From assembly GCA_020744425.1 (NCBI GenBank), contig JAGMUV010000015.1, positions 434,001-498,000 of the forward strand: a stretch of 64,000 nucleotides of DNA, given 5' to 3'. Made by a program: the position numbers and the translations under genes. The notes under the pieces are model-generated. The model saw nothing but the letters and a program-made list of their open reading frames with translations. It had not been told where the DNA came from and made no database searches. The stretch comes from Dactylonectria macrodidyma (Eukaryota; Ascomycota; Sordariomycetes; Hypocreales; Nectriaceae). Positions within the stretch are counted from its first letter, which is position 1; each line of letters starts with the position of its first letter. Shown piece by piece: positions 1 through 10,833 of this stretch.

Positions 1-2
1 TG

Positions 3-559
3 CGAGATACCGTGCACGAGGCCAAGAAATACGTATCTACGATCCAACGCAATGCGGCGTACATTACTGGTAAGAATCCATGCTTGAGCGCGGGAAATGT
101 GTGCTTTGTTTGCTGACTGGAATACAAGGTATGGGTGTATCCTACGATGGTCTGGCCTCACCACTCATCAAAGAGTCTCAACATGATATCTGGAAGGCCG
201 GTCATCGATGCCCGGACATTATTATCAAGGCAGCTTCTAGCGCAGCGAGCACAAGACTGTACGCTGAGGCGTCATATGGCAAGTTCCTGGTTCTGCTCAT
301 TGGCAAGCACCCAGAGAGCGCCTTTGACTACGACTCCATAGCAGACGTGTATCACATCCTACCTTCCGAGGAGCAGGCAGAACAAGCCCAGGAGGTGCAA
401 TCCCAAGCGACTGAGGGCAACAGGTTCACCGCCGACTGGGTCAAGTCGGACGACTCTTATGCTGTGGTCGTACGACCAGACATGTACATTGGATACGTCA
501 CGGGTGGCGACGAGGCGTGGAAACAGTATCTAGCTGAACTAGTTGTGGTAGCAAAGTAG
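3..559 (+). CDS. FAD-dependent aromatic-ring hydroxylase, C-terminal part
   Basis: Partial at the left window edge. Model: join(<3..69,129..559), with a 59-nt intron whose removal joins ...YITG to MGVSYDGLASP in frame. The visible part corresponds to the C-terminal thioredoxin-like domain of the phenol 2-monooxygenase / pentachlorophenol-hydroxylase group. The GHRCPDI motif matches the conserved G-x-R-x-P-D that opens this domain. These enzymes hydroxylate phenolic or polyketide-derived rings using NADPH, FAD and oxygen. The FAD-binding Rossmann domain lies outside the window, so substrate and completeness cannot be judged. The transporter downstream on the same strand is compatible with a small catabolic or secondary-metabolite locus, but that is inference. 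Confidence 0.8.
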
Positions 560-1301
560 CGACGAGAATGGAGACTTCTCCGTCTTTGCTAGGATGATGA
601 ATTGAGTTTGGGGTCAATAAGCATCATTTACATCGTCGATCGTACGTCCCCTTGATTCAGAAGACGCGTACTATGTACTGTGCCTGTCCTAGCACCCGCA
701 TATGTCATAGCACTCCCGAGCTGTCGTTCCGAAGTCAGAATTTTTTTCCAATTTTTTTTTCGGGTCCGTGTAAGTGAGATCGCCCCATGCACGATGCATG
801 ATGCATGATGCATGAGCATCGTCGTCGAAAAAAGAGTGTCATTCCTCAGCCAGCGCCGGCATGGCATGACACGGCCCACCAGCACGGCAATTCGTCGTAG
901 CGACCGGGGCCATATCGGCCTAGCCGGCGCGGCAAAGACTTCATCCATATTTACCACCCCATCTAATCTGATTCCCGCAGTGGAGAAAAAAACGAGGGTC
1001 TTTGACTCGATGTGGTCTCGTAATGCGACATCGAGCGGAGGGTTGCCGCTTCTGGACGCTCTCCGAGCCTTGACAAATGGACCGAGTGGGATGAAAACCT
1101 GTGGGTTGCCCGTTGTGATAACTACGAGAGGCCATGTTTATTGGGAATCGTTGCGTGTTTATGAGGTCAGAACGGAGAAGAAAATTCGGTAGACGCAAGG
1201 CCCTTGATCCGCTGTTTAAAGGGACGTGTGGAGACTGAGAAAGAGAGCTGTCATTGTTAAACTGATACGGTTACGGTACCGCATGAGTCTTGCATACGAA
1301 G
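560..1301. other. intergenic region with a short ATGCATG repeat
   Basis: No convincing gene. Small open frames on both strands lack recognisable motifs. The stretch holds the 3' flank of the hydroxylase, poly-T runs near 737-762, a self-complementary heptamer repeat at 793-813, and the presumed promoter of the downstream transporter. Confidence 0.5.
793..813. repeat. GATGCAT heptamer x3, self-complementary
   Basis: Three tandem copies of a 7-bp unit. Each contains the palindrome ATGCAT, so the array can fold on itself on either strand. It is too short to class as a mobile element. Confidence 0.7.
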
Positions 1302-2775
1302 ATGGGGCAACCGATAGTGCTCGAACAGGCGTCTACCGGAAGACCTTCTATTGAAGGAGATTCTATTGACGGAGAAGCGCCTTCTGTAGCACCTCCTCCG
1401 CATATGGTTGCAGCACCTGTTCCGAACGGTGGGCTTCAAGCCTGGCTGCAGGTCGCAGGCTCGTTCTGCCTGTACTTCGGGACATGGGGTAAGATAGATA
1501 TCACAGATGCAGGGCGTTCTGCCCGTTTTGAACTGCATTCGCTACCACCGATAGGAAAACTCTTTGAGATAGTAGCTGACGTACACTCGACAGGCCTCGT
1601 GTCCAGCTATGGCACGTTCCAGACCATCTACGAGGTCGACCAGCTGAGGCACCACACGCCCTTTCAAATCTCCGTCGTCGGTTCCTTGCAGACATTTCTC
1701 ATGGTGTTTCTCGGCTTAGTCGTTGGGCCTCTGTACGATGCCGGCTACTTCCGACATCTTCTGGCCACTGGGTCGCTGCTCATCGTGGTTGGCACCGTTC
1801 TGCAGAGTCTGTGCTCTAGCCTCTGGCAGTTTATTCTGACTCAGGGCGTTCTTGTTGGCGTGGGAGCTGGCTGCTTGTCCCTTCTCAGTGTCGCCATCAC
1901 GTCGTTGTGGTTCACCACGAAGCTTCCCTTGGCGAATGGCATCGCCGCTTCAGGGAGTGGCTTTGGGGGGTAAGTCCGGTTTCTCTTGCCTTTCTATAAT
2001 TGATCATAGCTAACAGCAGATAAGTGTTCTACTTCCCATAATGCTCCGAGAGCTGTATCCCAGAATTGGACTTCCTTGGGCAGTAAGAGCCCTCGCATTG
2101 CTCTTACTAGTTCTGCTCGGTGCTTCCAATATTGTGCTACGAGCGAGAGATCCCGGTTCGCAGACTAAGAAAAGACGGTCTCTCATCGATCCAACTGCGT
2201 TTCACGACTGGCCGTACCTTCTTTTCGTTGCCGGTTGTTTCGTCGTGTTTCTCGGCATGTACACTCCCTTCGTGTATATCCAGAGTTATGCGCTGGACGA
2301 GGGCATTGTTTCGCCCAATTTTGCCCTCTACTTTCTTGCCATTCTCAATGCCGGCTCCATCTTTGGTCGCATCCTGCCCAGTTTCCTCGCGCAGCGTATC
2401 GGGTCGATGAACATGATCATCGGGACGGCGGTGATACTCTCCGTCACCAGCCTGAGTCTTCTCACGGCCAAGACACAAGCTCGCCTAATTGTTGCAATCT
2501 TATTTCATGGATTCTTTACTGGAACATTTTTTGCACTGCAGCCAACCATCTTTGTCAGACTTACGGCAGATCCTACTAAGATCGGCACGAGGTTCGGTAT
2601 GGCTTTCTCAGTCATGTCCGTGGCGCTGTTGTTTGGGTCTCCGATTTCAGGGGCTCTGCGAAAGCAGATGGGATACGGTGCCGCCTGGGTTTGGGCGGGT
2701 ATGACGATATTCTGCGGAGGCATGATTATATTAGCATCTCGCGTATTAAAACGTCAATGGACGAAGCCGTTATAG
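1302..2775 (+). CDS. MFS transporter, monocarboxylate-porter-like
   Basis: Model: join(1302..1488,1594..1969,2025..2775), 437 residues, from the ATG giving MGQPIVLEQ. A hydrophilic N-terminus of about 45 residues precedes PNGGLQAWLQV, the usual entry to the first membrane helix of fungal monocarboxylate-type MFS proteins. The family hallmark YGTFQTIYE follows intron 1. Repeated hydrophobic segments continue to the C-terminus, fitting about 12 helices at the plasma membrane. Intron 1 length is a multiple of three. Intron 2 must use the acceptor ending at 2024: the nearer CAG at 2017-2019 would bring an in-frame TAA, whereas 2024 restores SGFGG-VLLPIML. Substrate is unknown; such genes often sit beside oxidoreductases, as here. 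Confidence 0.85.
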
Positions 2776-3403
2776 TACTCTGTGAAGCATAGCGATGTAA
2801 TTGAACTGCACAAATTCATCATGGAAACGAGAGTACATATGTCTTGTTGTGGTGAATGACAGCTACAGTCACCTCGTTGCTTGAAAACCCCCTACTCAAG
2901 TGGTAGCATGTACTACCCTGTACTCCGGGGAGAAGAACACCAAATATATGTTTGGAGTAATACAGAATGAGTATGTAACAAGAGTCATATTATGACACAA
3001 ATTGGAAGACAAAAATATCTAATCAATACCCTAGAGTTCGTTGAACTAGTGGGCAATGGAATTTTTCTGCATCAATCTATGTCAAATTTATCCTCAAAGA
3101 TATCGAGCAGGCTTATGGCTGATGGCGTGGAATGCCTTTTCCCCAGCCCTTGACCGCAAGACTTCAAATCCTTTGTATTTGTTTAGCTTCTTGTTTTCTT
3201 GTTCTTTGCAATACTCATTTCCACGGCATGACGCCTATGCATCGCCCTCTGACCGCAAATTGCACCCATTTAACTGTAGTTGTAATCCCAATCTGGTAGT
3301 CGTCACTCTTCGATAACGCCCGCATGCCGTCGCTTGCCCAACTCCTCATCGGAACCTACCCTGCGGTTACCCCTTTCTCTACAATTACACCACCCCTCGT
3401 CTA
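2776..3403. other. intergenic region
   Basis: About 630 bp between the transporter stop and the stop of the opposite-strand CHORD gene, so it should carry two convergent 3' ends. I see no gene or repeat. Confidence 0.5.
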
Positions 3404-4482
3404 TCAAGCTCTTCCTGCCCGGCCAACCTGCAAGATCTCTCCCGTCAAGGCATCATCGCTTCTCAGGACTGGCCACGAGCTGCCGTCTGACTTGGCAAGC
3501 GACACTTCTAGTTTGGTTCCCAAAATCTTGTATGTCGACTTTTCCGCGTCAATGGTTGCGTATAGTGGTATGTTCGTCTTGTATCGCTTGGGAGGCGAAT
3601 CGGTCGTTGTGAGGTCCAACACCAATTCTTTCGCTTGGAATTCCACCTTGGCGGTCTCCTTGTTGATCTTCTTCAGGAAGATGGAGGCGATGACATTCAC
3701 AGGGGTCTGGTAGAAGTCGTGTCTGCAGCCGTGTCAATTCGTAATCTTCCAAACGCCAAAGAATCATGGAGCCTTACCTGACCGTAGTCAAAGCTTCCTC
3801 CCCACTTGCAGCAGCCTTGTCTTTCTTGCCGCTGCCGACGAACAAGTGTTGCTTCTTGGTCTTGCAACCAGCAATGTTCATGAATTGGTCAAACTCCAAC
3901 ACTCTCCTCTTGCAGCAGGTATAGCCCTTGCTTCCTTCGTGAAAGATGGGCACACCAGGATGATGTTCGCATTCCTCGGCATCTCTCGAGCTACCCTTCT
4001 TGTAGCTTGCACCGCAAGCTCTCCGCTTGCAAGTAGCTCCATCGGGAATCTCCAGGCCCGGCTCGTCGTCCTCAGACTCCATGGCCGGAGGAGGCGGTGT
4101 CGGGGCATGCTGGGCTGCCTGGATAGGTCCGCGGGAGGGCGCGGCGGCATTGAGGTCCTCAATCTTCTTGGCGAGAGCCGCGTCGTCTTGAGGGGGCTTC
4201 TCCTCGACGCTCGGGGGCAGGTCGGTGGTGGAGTGGACGGCAATCGTGCAGGGTGGAATGTTCATGAACTCGTCAAATGTCAGGACGCGAGGCTTGCAGC
4301 ATTTCCATCCTGCCGGCGGTTCAAGTCAGCAACCGGCATTACAGAGAGCTGCTGCTCGTATTCAACCCATGCTTACCTTTCTGCCCCTCATGAAAGACGG
4401 GCGGACCGGGGTGATACTCGCACTTCTCTTCGGGATCGGTGTACTCCTTGCCGCAGCCCTGATGCACGCACTTTAAGGCCAT
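3404..4482 (-). CDS. CHORD and CS domain protein (Hsp90 co-chaperone type)
   Basis: Model: complement(join(3404..3722,3778..4309,4377..4482)), 318 residues. Two CHORD zinc-binding modules are visible: residues about 3-60, with CVHQGCGKEY, EYHPGPPVFHEG and WKCCKPR; and about 126-190, with CKRRACGASYKKG, EHHPGVPIFHEG and YTCCKRR. After RHDFYQT a CS (p23/Sgt1-like) domain runs over roughly residues 213-305. This architecture is that of animal CHORDC1/melusin and the fungal CHORD proteins, which bind Hsp90 and Sgt1; plant RAR1 shares the CHORD pair. The role is probably Hsp90-client maturation in cytosol and nucleus. It shares a 405-bp divergent promoter region with the glutaredoxin-like gene. 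All splice phases close. Confidence 0.9.
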
Positions 4483-4887
4483 GTTGAACTGTTTGCTCGG
4501 CTTGCTCGTATGACACTCTGATCTCGGGGAATTGTTCTTGATGATTGAAGATGCAGGGATGGAATCTCTTCAAGTTGGTGTTGGTGGTGGGGTGGGAGCT
4601 TCTAGAATTCAGACCCCGATGACGCTGAGCGCTGGAGCTCTCGTTTCACCGCCTTCCTGTTTGAGTGCGGGGTCGAACTGCAGGCTCAGGGACGCATGCG
4701 ATTGGACCGTGGCATTTCGGTCTACAGCTCGGCAAGCTTCACGCAGCTTCAGCATCTCGAACCATTTTCCCAATACTCGTCTTATATCGACAGCCATTGA
4801 CCACCACTCCATGAAAATAAGTAAAAGCACAACAGCTTTGGATTTCGTTTCATAACTTCCCACGCCCCCTTTCTGAATACATTCACC

Positions 4888-5269
4888 ATGTTTGCAACCC
4901 GTCGCCTCCTGCAATCGTGCAGAATCACCTTCTTCACGCGTGAGACTTGCGGGCTCTGCAAGCAAGCTAAGGGCGTATTGTCCGATGTATGGGACAAACG
5001 GCCCTTTGCCTACACTGAAGTCAACGTCGATGCTCCACAGCCCGAGTCGAAGGCGTGGAGGGCTTTGTACGACTTTGACGTCCCTGTGGTATGCAAACGA
5101 TGGCAATTACTCACTGTCAGGATGATGCTGATCCATTTGCCAGATTCATATTAGCAAAACAACGGCTCCTGAAGAAGATCCTGCTAAGTCTGGAAAAGCC
5201 ATAAAACTAATGCACCGGTTCACTGTCGAGCAGGTTGAAGCCCAGATGGACAAGGCCGAGCAGAAATAG
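4888..5269 (+). CDS. glutaredoxin-like protein (DUF836 type)
   Basis: Model: join(4888..5088,5144..5269), 108 residues. The protein opens with a basic, amphipathic-looking stretch MFATRRLLQSCR, then the thioredoxin-fold strand ITFFTRETCGLCKQA with a CxxC pair at about residues 21-24, and ends with a helix rich in charged residues. Size and motif match the small C5orf63/YDR286C glutaredoxin-like family. Function in that family is poorly defined; a thiol-disulfide role is inferred from CGLC. The N-terminus may target mitochondria. The stop lies 46 bp from the stop of the convergent aldolase gene. Confidence 0.85.
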
Positions 5270-5315
5270 TAAAGTCGTGCAACGCCATCAGTGCTCAATG
5301 GGCTCTGGGTTTCGA

Positions 5316-6438
5316 TTAATACGACTTTCCTTTAGCTGGCTTCTCACCCCCACCTGCGATGCTAAACTGCTCCTTGGCATTGAATTCGAGTGCCGTGTAA
5401 TCCGTTACCACATTCATCATGTCAAAGCCCTGCTCAGCAAACATGTTTGCCTGCTCGCCGCCAGTACAGTAAACGCCGCACTTCTTGCCGGCCTTCTTGG
5501 TAGCGGAGAGGACCTTGGCAAGGGCATCCTTTAGCTCTGGATCCACGACGCCGTTGATGATGGGGTGCCCGATGTTATTTCCTGTTATGAGTTAGAAGGA
5601 CAACACACATTTAGTGATGCGATCATGAACACAACAAACCGAGGTCGAACGGCCCAATGAACAAGACGTCAATGCCTTCCACCGCAGCGATTTCATCCAC
5701 GCAGTCTAGTGCTTCCTTGGTTTCGATTTGGACAATCGTCAAAAGGGCGGCATTTGCCTGTTGGAGGTACTCTGTAAAGCTGGGAACAGGATTGAAGCGC
5801 TCGGGGGCGATGGGAGAACCGAAGCCGCGTCGGCCCAAGGGTGGGAATTTGGCAGCCTGTACGAGCTGCCTGGCTTCTTCAACTGTCCGAAGCAGAGGAA
5901 CGACAATCTTAATGACAGTCAGTAATGGCAATGCCAATGTGGCCATTCATTGGTACGCACTCCGTGAGCTCCGCTGTCAAGAGCACCTGTAATGCATCAG
6001 TTCCCTGATCCAAGACGACAATCCACAGATATTAACATACGCTTGACCATCCAGCCTTGCATATCAGGAAGTCTCACAATGGGAGACACACCCAGCGCCG
6101 CAATGGCCGGGACGGCATCATGCATTGCACCATCTAGAATCAGGTTAGGAATCGTTCTCAGCATAACACTGAATAGAAGCAACTGCACCGTCTAGATTCC
6201 CATGCTCGCAATCCACCAACACCCAATCGACGCCAGACCGCGCCAACACCCGCGATACGTTGGCGCCGGGAATCATCTGCCATGCTCCGAACGAGGTTCG
6301 ACCCTGGTTTAGCGCCGTCCGTAACCGATTGGACGCCTGCATCGCGGAGATACCTCTCACAGCTCCTCGAAGAGACATTGTGCTTCTCAAAGTGAGAGCC
6401 GGTCTCAAGCGCAGCGATGTTGACGTCCAGGCTTTCAT
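5316..6438 (-). CDS. HpcH/HpaI-family class II aldolase
   Basis: Model: complement(join(5316..5581,5640..5907,5961..5986,6041..6133,6189..6438)), 300 residues. Exon 3 is only 26 nt. All joins restore the family sequence: VDCEHGNLDDGA, GVSPIVRLPD, SGAHGIVVPLLRTVEEAR, VQIETKEALD, GIDVLFIGPFDLG and NNIGHP. These are the metal- and substrate-binding signatures of HpaI/GarL-type aldolases, which cleave 2-keto-3-deoxy or 2-keto-4-hydroxy acids to pyruvate plus an aldehyde. The ATG at 6438 gives a 30-odd-residue Arg/Ser/Thr-rich, acid-free start (MKAWTSTSLRLRP), suggestive of mitochondrial import. Internal ATGs at MSLRGAV and MQASNRL would give a cytosolic form. The substrate is not decided by sequence. 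Confidence 0.88.
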
Positions 6439-7190
6439 TGTACTTTGAGTTAGAGTTCGGGCTGCGGTGGGGTGAGATATGCTTTCGGAACAATCGACCA
6501 GAGTTCTCAACTAGACTCGTACTTCAGGTAACTATACAGAAGAATGAAGAAAGAGCATGTACACTTATCAAATTCTCAGTTGGTCTTTTAATCGTCCAGA
6601 TCGATGCTGATAATGCTTCTCCGTTCCGCCCCAGAGTGGGGGTTGCATCTGCTGGTGTGGGGTTACAGGGAACATCACCGGACTAACTCGACGCCAAATA
6701 GGGCGTAATGCGTAGGGCGTGGTAGGGCGTCGTGCAGTTGAGCAAAAAGTGGACAAGTCGGCATCTTGGGGTATCTGGTTTTTAATTTTCAACAACTTGC
6801 GTATAGAGTCTAGTCGCCCGCAGCCAACGGCAAGTCTCGTGGGAACATGTCACGAACCCCCGTCCACTGTGCCCAAGACGCCATGTCGTGCAATGGCCTT
6901 GCAACACACAAATGGACGCTCTGCCAGTGGCTGTCGGACCGCGCAGCCGTAGGCTCTCTTTGTACTACAAAGCGGTGCATAAATACCCCAACATGTCCGC
7001 CCTGATGTCATCCCCCAACCTCAGAAACAGTCGCAGCCTAGTGTTCAAGTAACCAATCTTTCGCGTCACTGTATCGAGGGGGTTGACGGTATCATCTATG
7101 TTGTGAGGTCCGGGTAAATCGACTGGCCTCAGAAAGATAGCTTCAAAACAATCTAAATCGAGCATGGTCATTCGTCGTCATGTTCATGAA
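6439..7190. other. intergenic region
   Basis: About 750 bp between the start of the aldolase gene and the stop of RPB7, both on the minus strand. It should hold the aldolase promoter and the RPB7 3' flank. Short open frames show no family features. Confidence 0.5.
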
Positions 7191-7869
7191 TTAATCTTGG
7201 AGGCATCTGAAACACAAGGTTAGCAATTTTGGGTCAGGACACATGGGCAGACTCGTCGACATACCCGAGGTAGTCCTCCTTGATGCTGCCAATAGCCCAC
7301 ATCTCTCCGACCTCGGTTCTGGTGCCGATAATTTTCACACGGACGTGAGTCCCGGGCTCGATGACAGTATCCTCATTGTTTGTAAACTGAGGTGGCGTCG
7401 CATTGGGATCCCACTTGATATCGCTGGGAATCAACTGTTTTGATGGTCAGTAGTCGACGGGCAACGCGAGCCATGTCCAGACGTACATGTGCTGACACAA
7501 AGAGTCTCAGCGGTCCTGCTTGGGCAAAAAAGCCTTGAGGGTTGATGGAGTAGACAACAGCATCAACCTGAGGTGGGTCAGCCTCGTGAATGATGACGAG
7601 TCGCCAGAAGGCGGCCTTACCGTCTCGCCCTTGAAAGGCCTCCACACGACTGCGCGGTATCCAACAGTGAACTCAGCAAGTCCACTACTGGGGAGGATAC
7701 GCCCTTCCGAGATATCAAAGGTATCCATGATGGAAATGATGTAGTAACTTCCAGCACACGTGCCCTCGACGTCCTTTAGAAGCTTGCTTGTCACGAGATC
7801 ATGCATATTGCGACCAAAGTAGGAAGGGTGCAGGGTGACCCTGCGCTCCATGTTATAAAGAAAGAACAT
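7191..7869 (-). CDS. RPB7: RNA polymerase II subunit RPB7
   Basis: Model: complement(join(7191..7206,7265..7434,7487..7567,7621..7869)), 171 residues, the same size as the yeast protein. The start MFFLYNMERRVTLHPSYFG is the typical RPB7 N-terminus. The first ~80 residues form the RNP-like tip domain and the rest the S1/OB domain, with VDAVVYSINPQGFF, GPLRLFVSAH and HVRVKIIGTR. The C-terminus EDYLG is conserved. The last exon has only 16 nt including the stop (residues CLQD). With RPB4 it forms the stalk of RNA polymerase II, binds nascent RNA and helps initiation. All intron phases close. Confidence 0.96.
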
Positions 7870-10204
7870 GATGAAGACTAGAATCAAGCCGACGAGTAGG
7901 AGCGGTTATGGAAAGGGATTGGATCGGGTTGCGGTCGATGCGAGGTCGGAATCGGTGGCGTCGCGGAGAGGCGCAGAAGCGTTCAAAGGGGCGGCAAGAC
8001 GGAGCGCGATGCGGGAGACTTGATACCCTCGATCGCTAGAGCTGGACAGAGGCACAGCGACGCGATGAGGAGGGGCCGGGAGCGAAGGAGCGGCGACAAC
8101 CAGCGAGGATCGAGAGCGAGCGACGGCTCACGGGGCGGGCGTCGCGCAGGTGGAAAGGTGAAGCTAGGACGAGAGCCAAGTTGCAATGGCGAGGGCCAAA
8201 AGGAAAGACGCCAGACTACACACAAACACCCGCCGTCGTGGAGCGTTGAGTGAAGGTTGCGCCGCTGGCCTTCCCGAACGCAGATGGGTCGGTGGAGGTT
8301 GAAAGGTGATGGTGAAGGATGTTTGTATGGCGGCGAGGCTGAGAACGGCCTGGGGAAGGCAGAAATCTTGCCCAGCGACGGCTGGGCAAGCGCGGTCAGA
8401 GCAATTTGGTCGCGCACGCCCCTGTGGTCCGTGCGCCAGCCCTTTGTTCACTGTTCACAGTTCAACCGCCAAAGAGGTCCACAAACCAAGCCGTTGAGAG
8501 AGACCAGAGACCTCAAGGTGAGGCTGATGCATTTAATTCCCCTGCCTCAAAGATTCGCCGAGATTTAATGTTCGGGGGAAATCGAGGGTTTCCTGATCGT
8601 GAACTTGATTTATGTTGGCGAAAATAAGACAAAAAAGATCAATCTAAATAGACGGATTTGAACACATTCGTTCTGTGGCTCCTGGGAGGAGAAAAACACC
8701 AGCCCAAGACTGAGCACAGTGTCCCGTAAGCATGAACTCCCCCTCTATCTTTAAAAGCAATTTTAAGAAATAAATGATAAATAACTTGAACTACTTAATT
8801 ATAGCAATTATTTATTTACTTGTCTAATTTATCTAATAATTTAGTCTTTTTTTTTCATTCTTTAGAGTAGTAAACCACTTTAACCTACCTTTGTAGAACA
8901 GGGCGATTGGTGTGTGGTGTTTTCTCCCCGAACCTCATACTGCATGGGAACATGCTCATCCTTGAAAACGTGGCACGACTGAAAGAGCTGATGCTAGACC
9001 CTGCATCTCCTACCTTTGGAGACATCAAGCACCCTACCTCGACATATAGGAGCTCCAGAGACCGCTACACAGCCACCACCAGCATCAACAAACTCATCTT
9101 CTGGTCGTTGCAACAGCTCCTCTCTCTTATCTCCAACCCACCCGGGATGATCTTCACCTGCTTAATCTAAAGTCTGTGTCGACTGAGGATATAGACAGGT
9201 GGAAACTGATGATGCCCCCCGGGGGTTTACTTAACATCACGAGATAGTTAGTGATTATACAGAATGAGTTCAGGGCGAACCATGAGAGAGACCTACTTCC
9301 TGTTAATTTGACTGTGGCTGCCACAGTGATATGCCGTGTATTGCAGCGTCGAAGGACCACACGTGATATAAGGATAGGAATTGGAAATGTTATAGATTAA
9401 TTTAGTAGATCATTGTCTCTTTTTAGGGTAGTTTTATTCTATACTTTAGTCAATACTTTCTTCCATAGAGAGGCGCGCGAATGGGCAGGGGCTGGTAATT
9501 GATGTGTGATTGACTTCACCAGTGATAGGCTTGTCAGGTAAGTGCGTGATGGCCTACAACCCCTGCAAGAAAACAGCCCTCAGGGACTTCTTCCAGGCGC
9601 CTCATGCATTCATGTTCGAAAAGGCCCCCATGGAAGAAAGTCAGTCCACTTCCCTACAGTTCCACCAGTCAGTCTCTGCGCAATATAAGCCGGCATCAGC
9701 AGCAACAGCGCAATTGGATCACCCGAATAGGCATTGCACAGGAAAAGCAAGGATCATGGGCCGCAGGTGTTCAGATATGGGATGGAAACGACATCACGCC
9801 GTCCCCCCAACGAGACGTTGACGGGCGGTTCAGTATGCCTCCTGTAGGTGACACAACCTGCCTCCGTCTCGGGATGTGTGCTTTGAACGGCGTCCTTGTG
9901 TCCGAAAATGGCGTGACGAACCAGGGAGCAAGTGGCCGAACCTGGGGAAAGGGGACAGGGATTGACCACGATATTTGTCTTGCATTATCGGGGACATGAC
10001 AAGGCAGTGCGTGTTCGGGAGCGTTCAAAGCGAGGCATAATGGGGATGACTATTGGGGGACTACTTAAAAAGACCTGCTCTTTTCGTACCGTACCTAGAC
10101 GATGCTTTGTTGGGAACCATCGTAACGAGAGGGGGATGGGGTTGATCCGAGGCACCGCCCCACGTTTAAGCACCAGGGAGAACTGGACAGCACAAAAGCA
10201 TATG
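7870..10204. other. gene-poor region with AT-rich islands and decayed reading frames
   Basis: The RPB7 promoter occupies the first few hundred bases. Beyond ~8740 the sequence alternates between AT-rich islands (about 8741-8880 and 9361-9450) and more GC-balanced pieces. An 87-residue open segment around 8907-9170 reads like protein (LKELMLDPASPTFGDI, TATTSINKLIFWSLQQ) but lacks a clear start, partner exons or a family I recognise. Probably decayed coding sequence with C-to-T-type degeneration nearby; no intact gene is supported. Confidence 0.45.
8741..8880. other. AT-rich island, possibly RIP-affected
   Basis: Dominated by TTTA, AATTA and TAAT words over about 140 bp, in strong contrast to the flanks. 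This pattern is typical of repeat-induced point mutation remnants in Pezizomycotina, but I cannot compute RIP indices here. Confidence 0.4.
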
Positions 10205-10404
10205 AACAACGCAACACCAGCCGGTGGAAACGGCACAACTCTCTCCTCTTTTGGGCCATTCGACTGCCGCTCTCCGCTTCGCGCCTCTCGAACACGATCC
10301 TCGTCGCTACCATTCTCGTCCATCACGCGTGTACAAACATCCTGACTCTCCGGGTTTCTCTCTCCGTGCCGCTCCAACAGTGTCGACCAAATTCGTCCTC
10401 GGCG

Positions 10405-10413
10405 TATAATAAT
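10405..10413 (+). promoter_or_regulatory. TATA-like element upstream of the MPO1-like gene
   Basis: TATAATAAT followed by a long pyrimidine-rich, ATG-free stretch to the start codon at 10834. Position and context suit a core promoter with a leader of several hundred nucleotides. No transcript evidence is available. Confidence 0.35.
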
Positions 10414-10678
10414 CTCCCGTCACCCCATCTCGCTCCCGCCCGTTTTCTTGCAGCTCATTCTTTCAGCCCGCCTTGGCAGCCACATTCTGCTCCTTCCATT
10501 CCATCATCCAACCCGTCGCCACTTCCCCCAGGTTTTCCCATCCATTTGGATCCTGCGCCAGGGCCACTCCTGTTGCTGCGACCAACCCACCGGGACAGCT
10601 CTGCACCACGCCAATCCTGCCTTACCAGGCTACGACACACGGACCACCCTGTCGCCAAGCTTTGGCGCTTCTGTATCC

Positions 10679-10719
10679 TCACTCTCAATCTCATTCTCAC
10701 TCTCACTCTCACTCTCATC
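10679..10719 (+). repeat. CTCACT-type microsatellite in a 5' leader
   Basis: Imperfect then perfect 6-bp CTCACT/CTCATT units lie inside the pyrimidine-rich leader of the MPO1-like gene. Likely a length-variable CT-rich tract. Confidence 0.6.
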
Positions 10720-10833
10720 CTTACTCCCAGCTGCCTTGCTAATCTCTCGCTCGTCACTCGCCCACCCCATCTTTTCCTGAGAGTCACATAACTCAATTGC
10801 GTTTATCCCAACATCTCCACAAATTACTCAATC

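Noticed and set aside
3846..4487. Plus-strand open frame of 213 codons opposite the CHORD gene
   Set aside because: Shadow of the minus-strand gene, which has two CHORD modules and closing splice phases.
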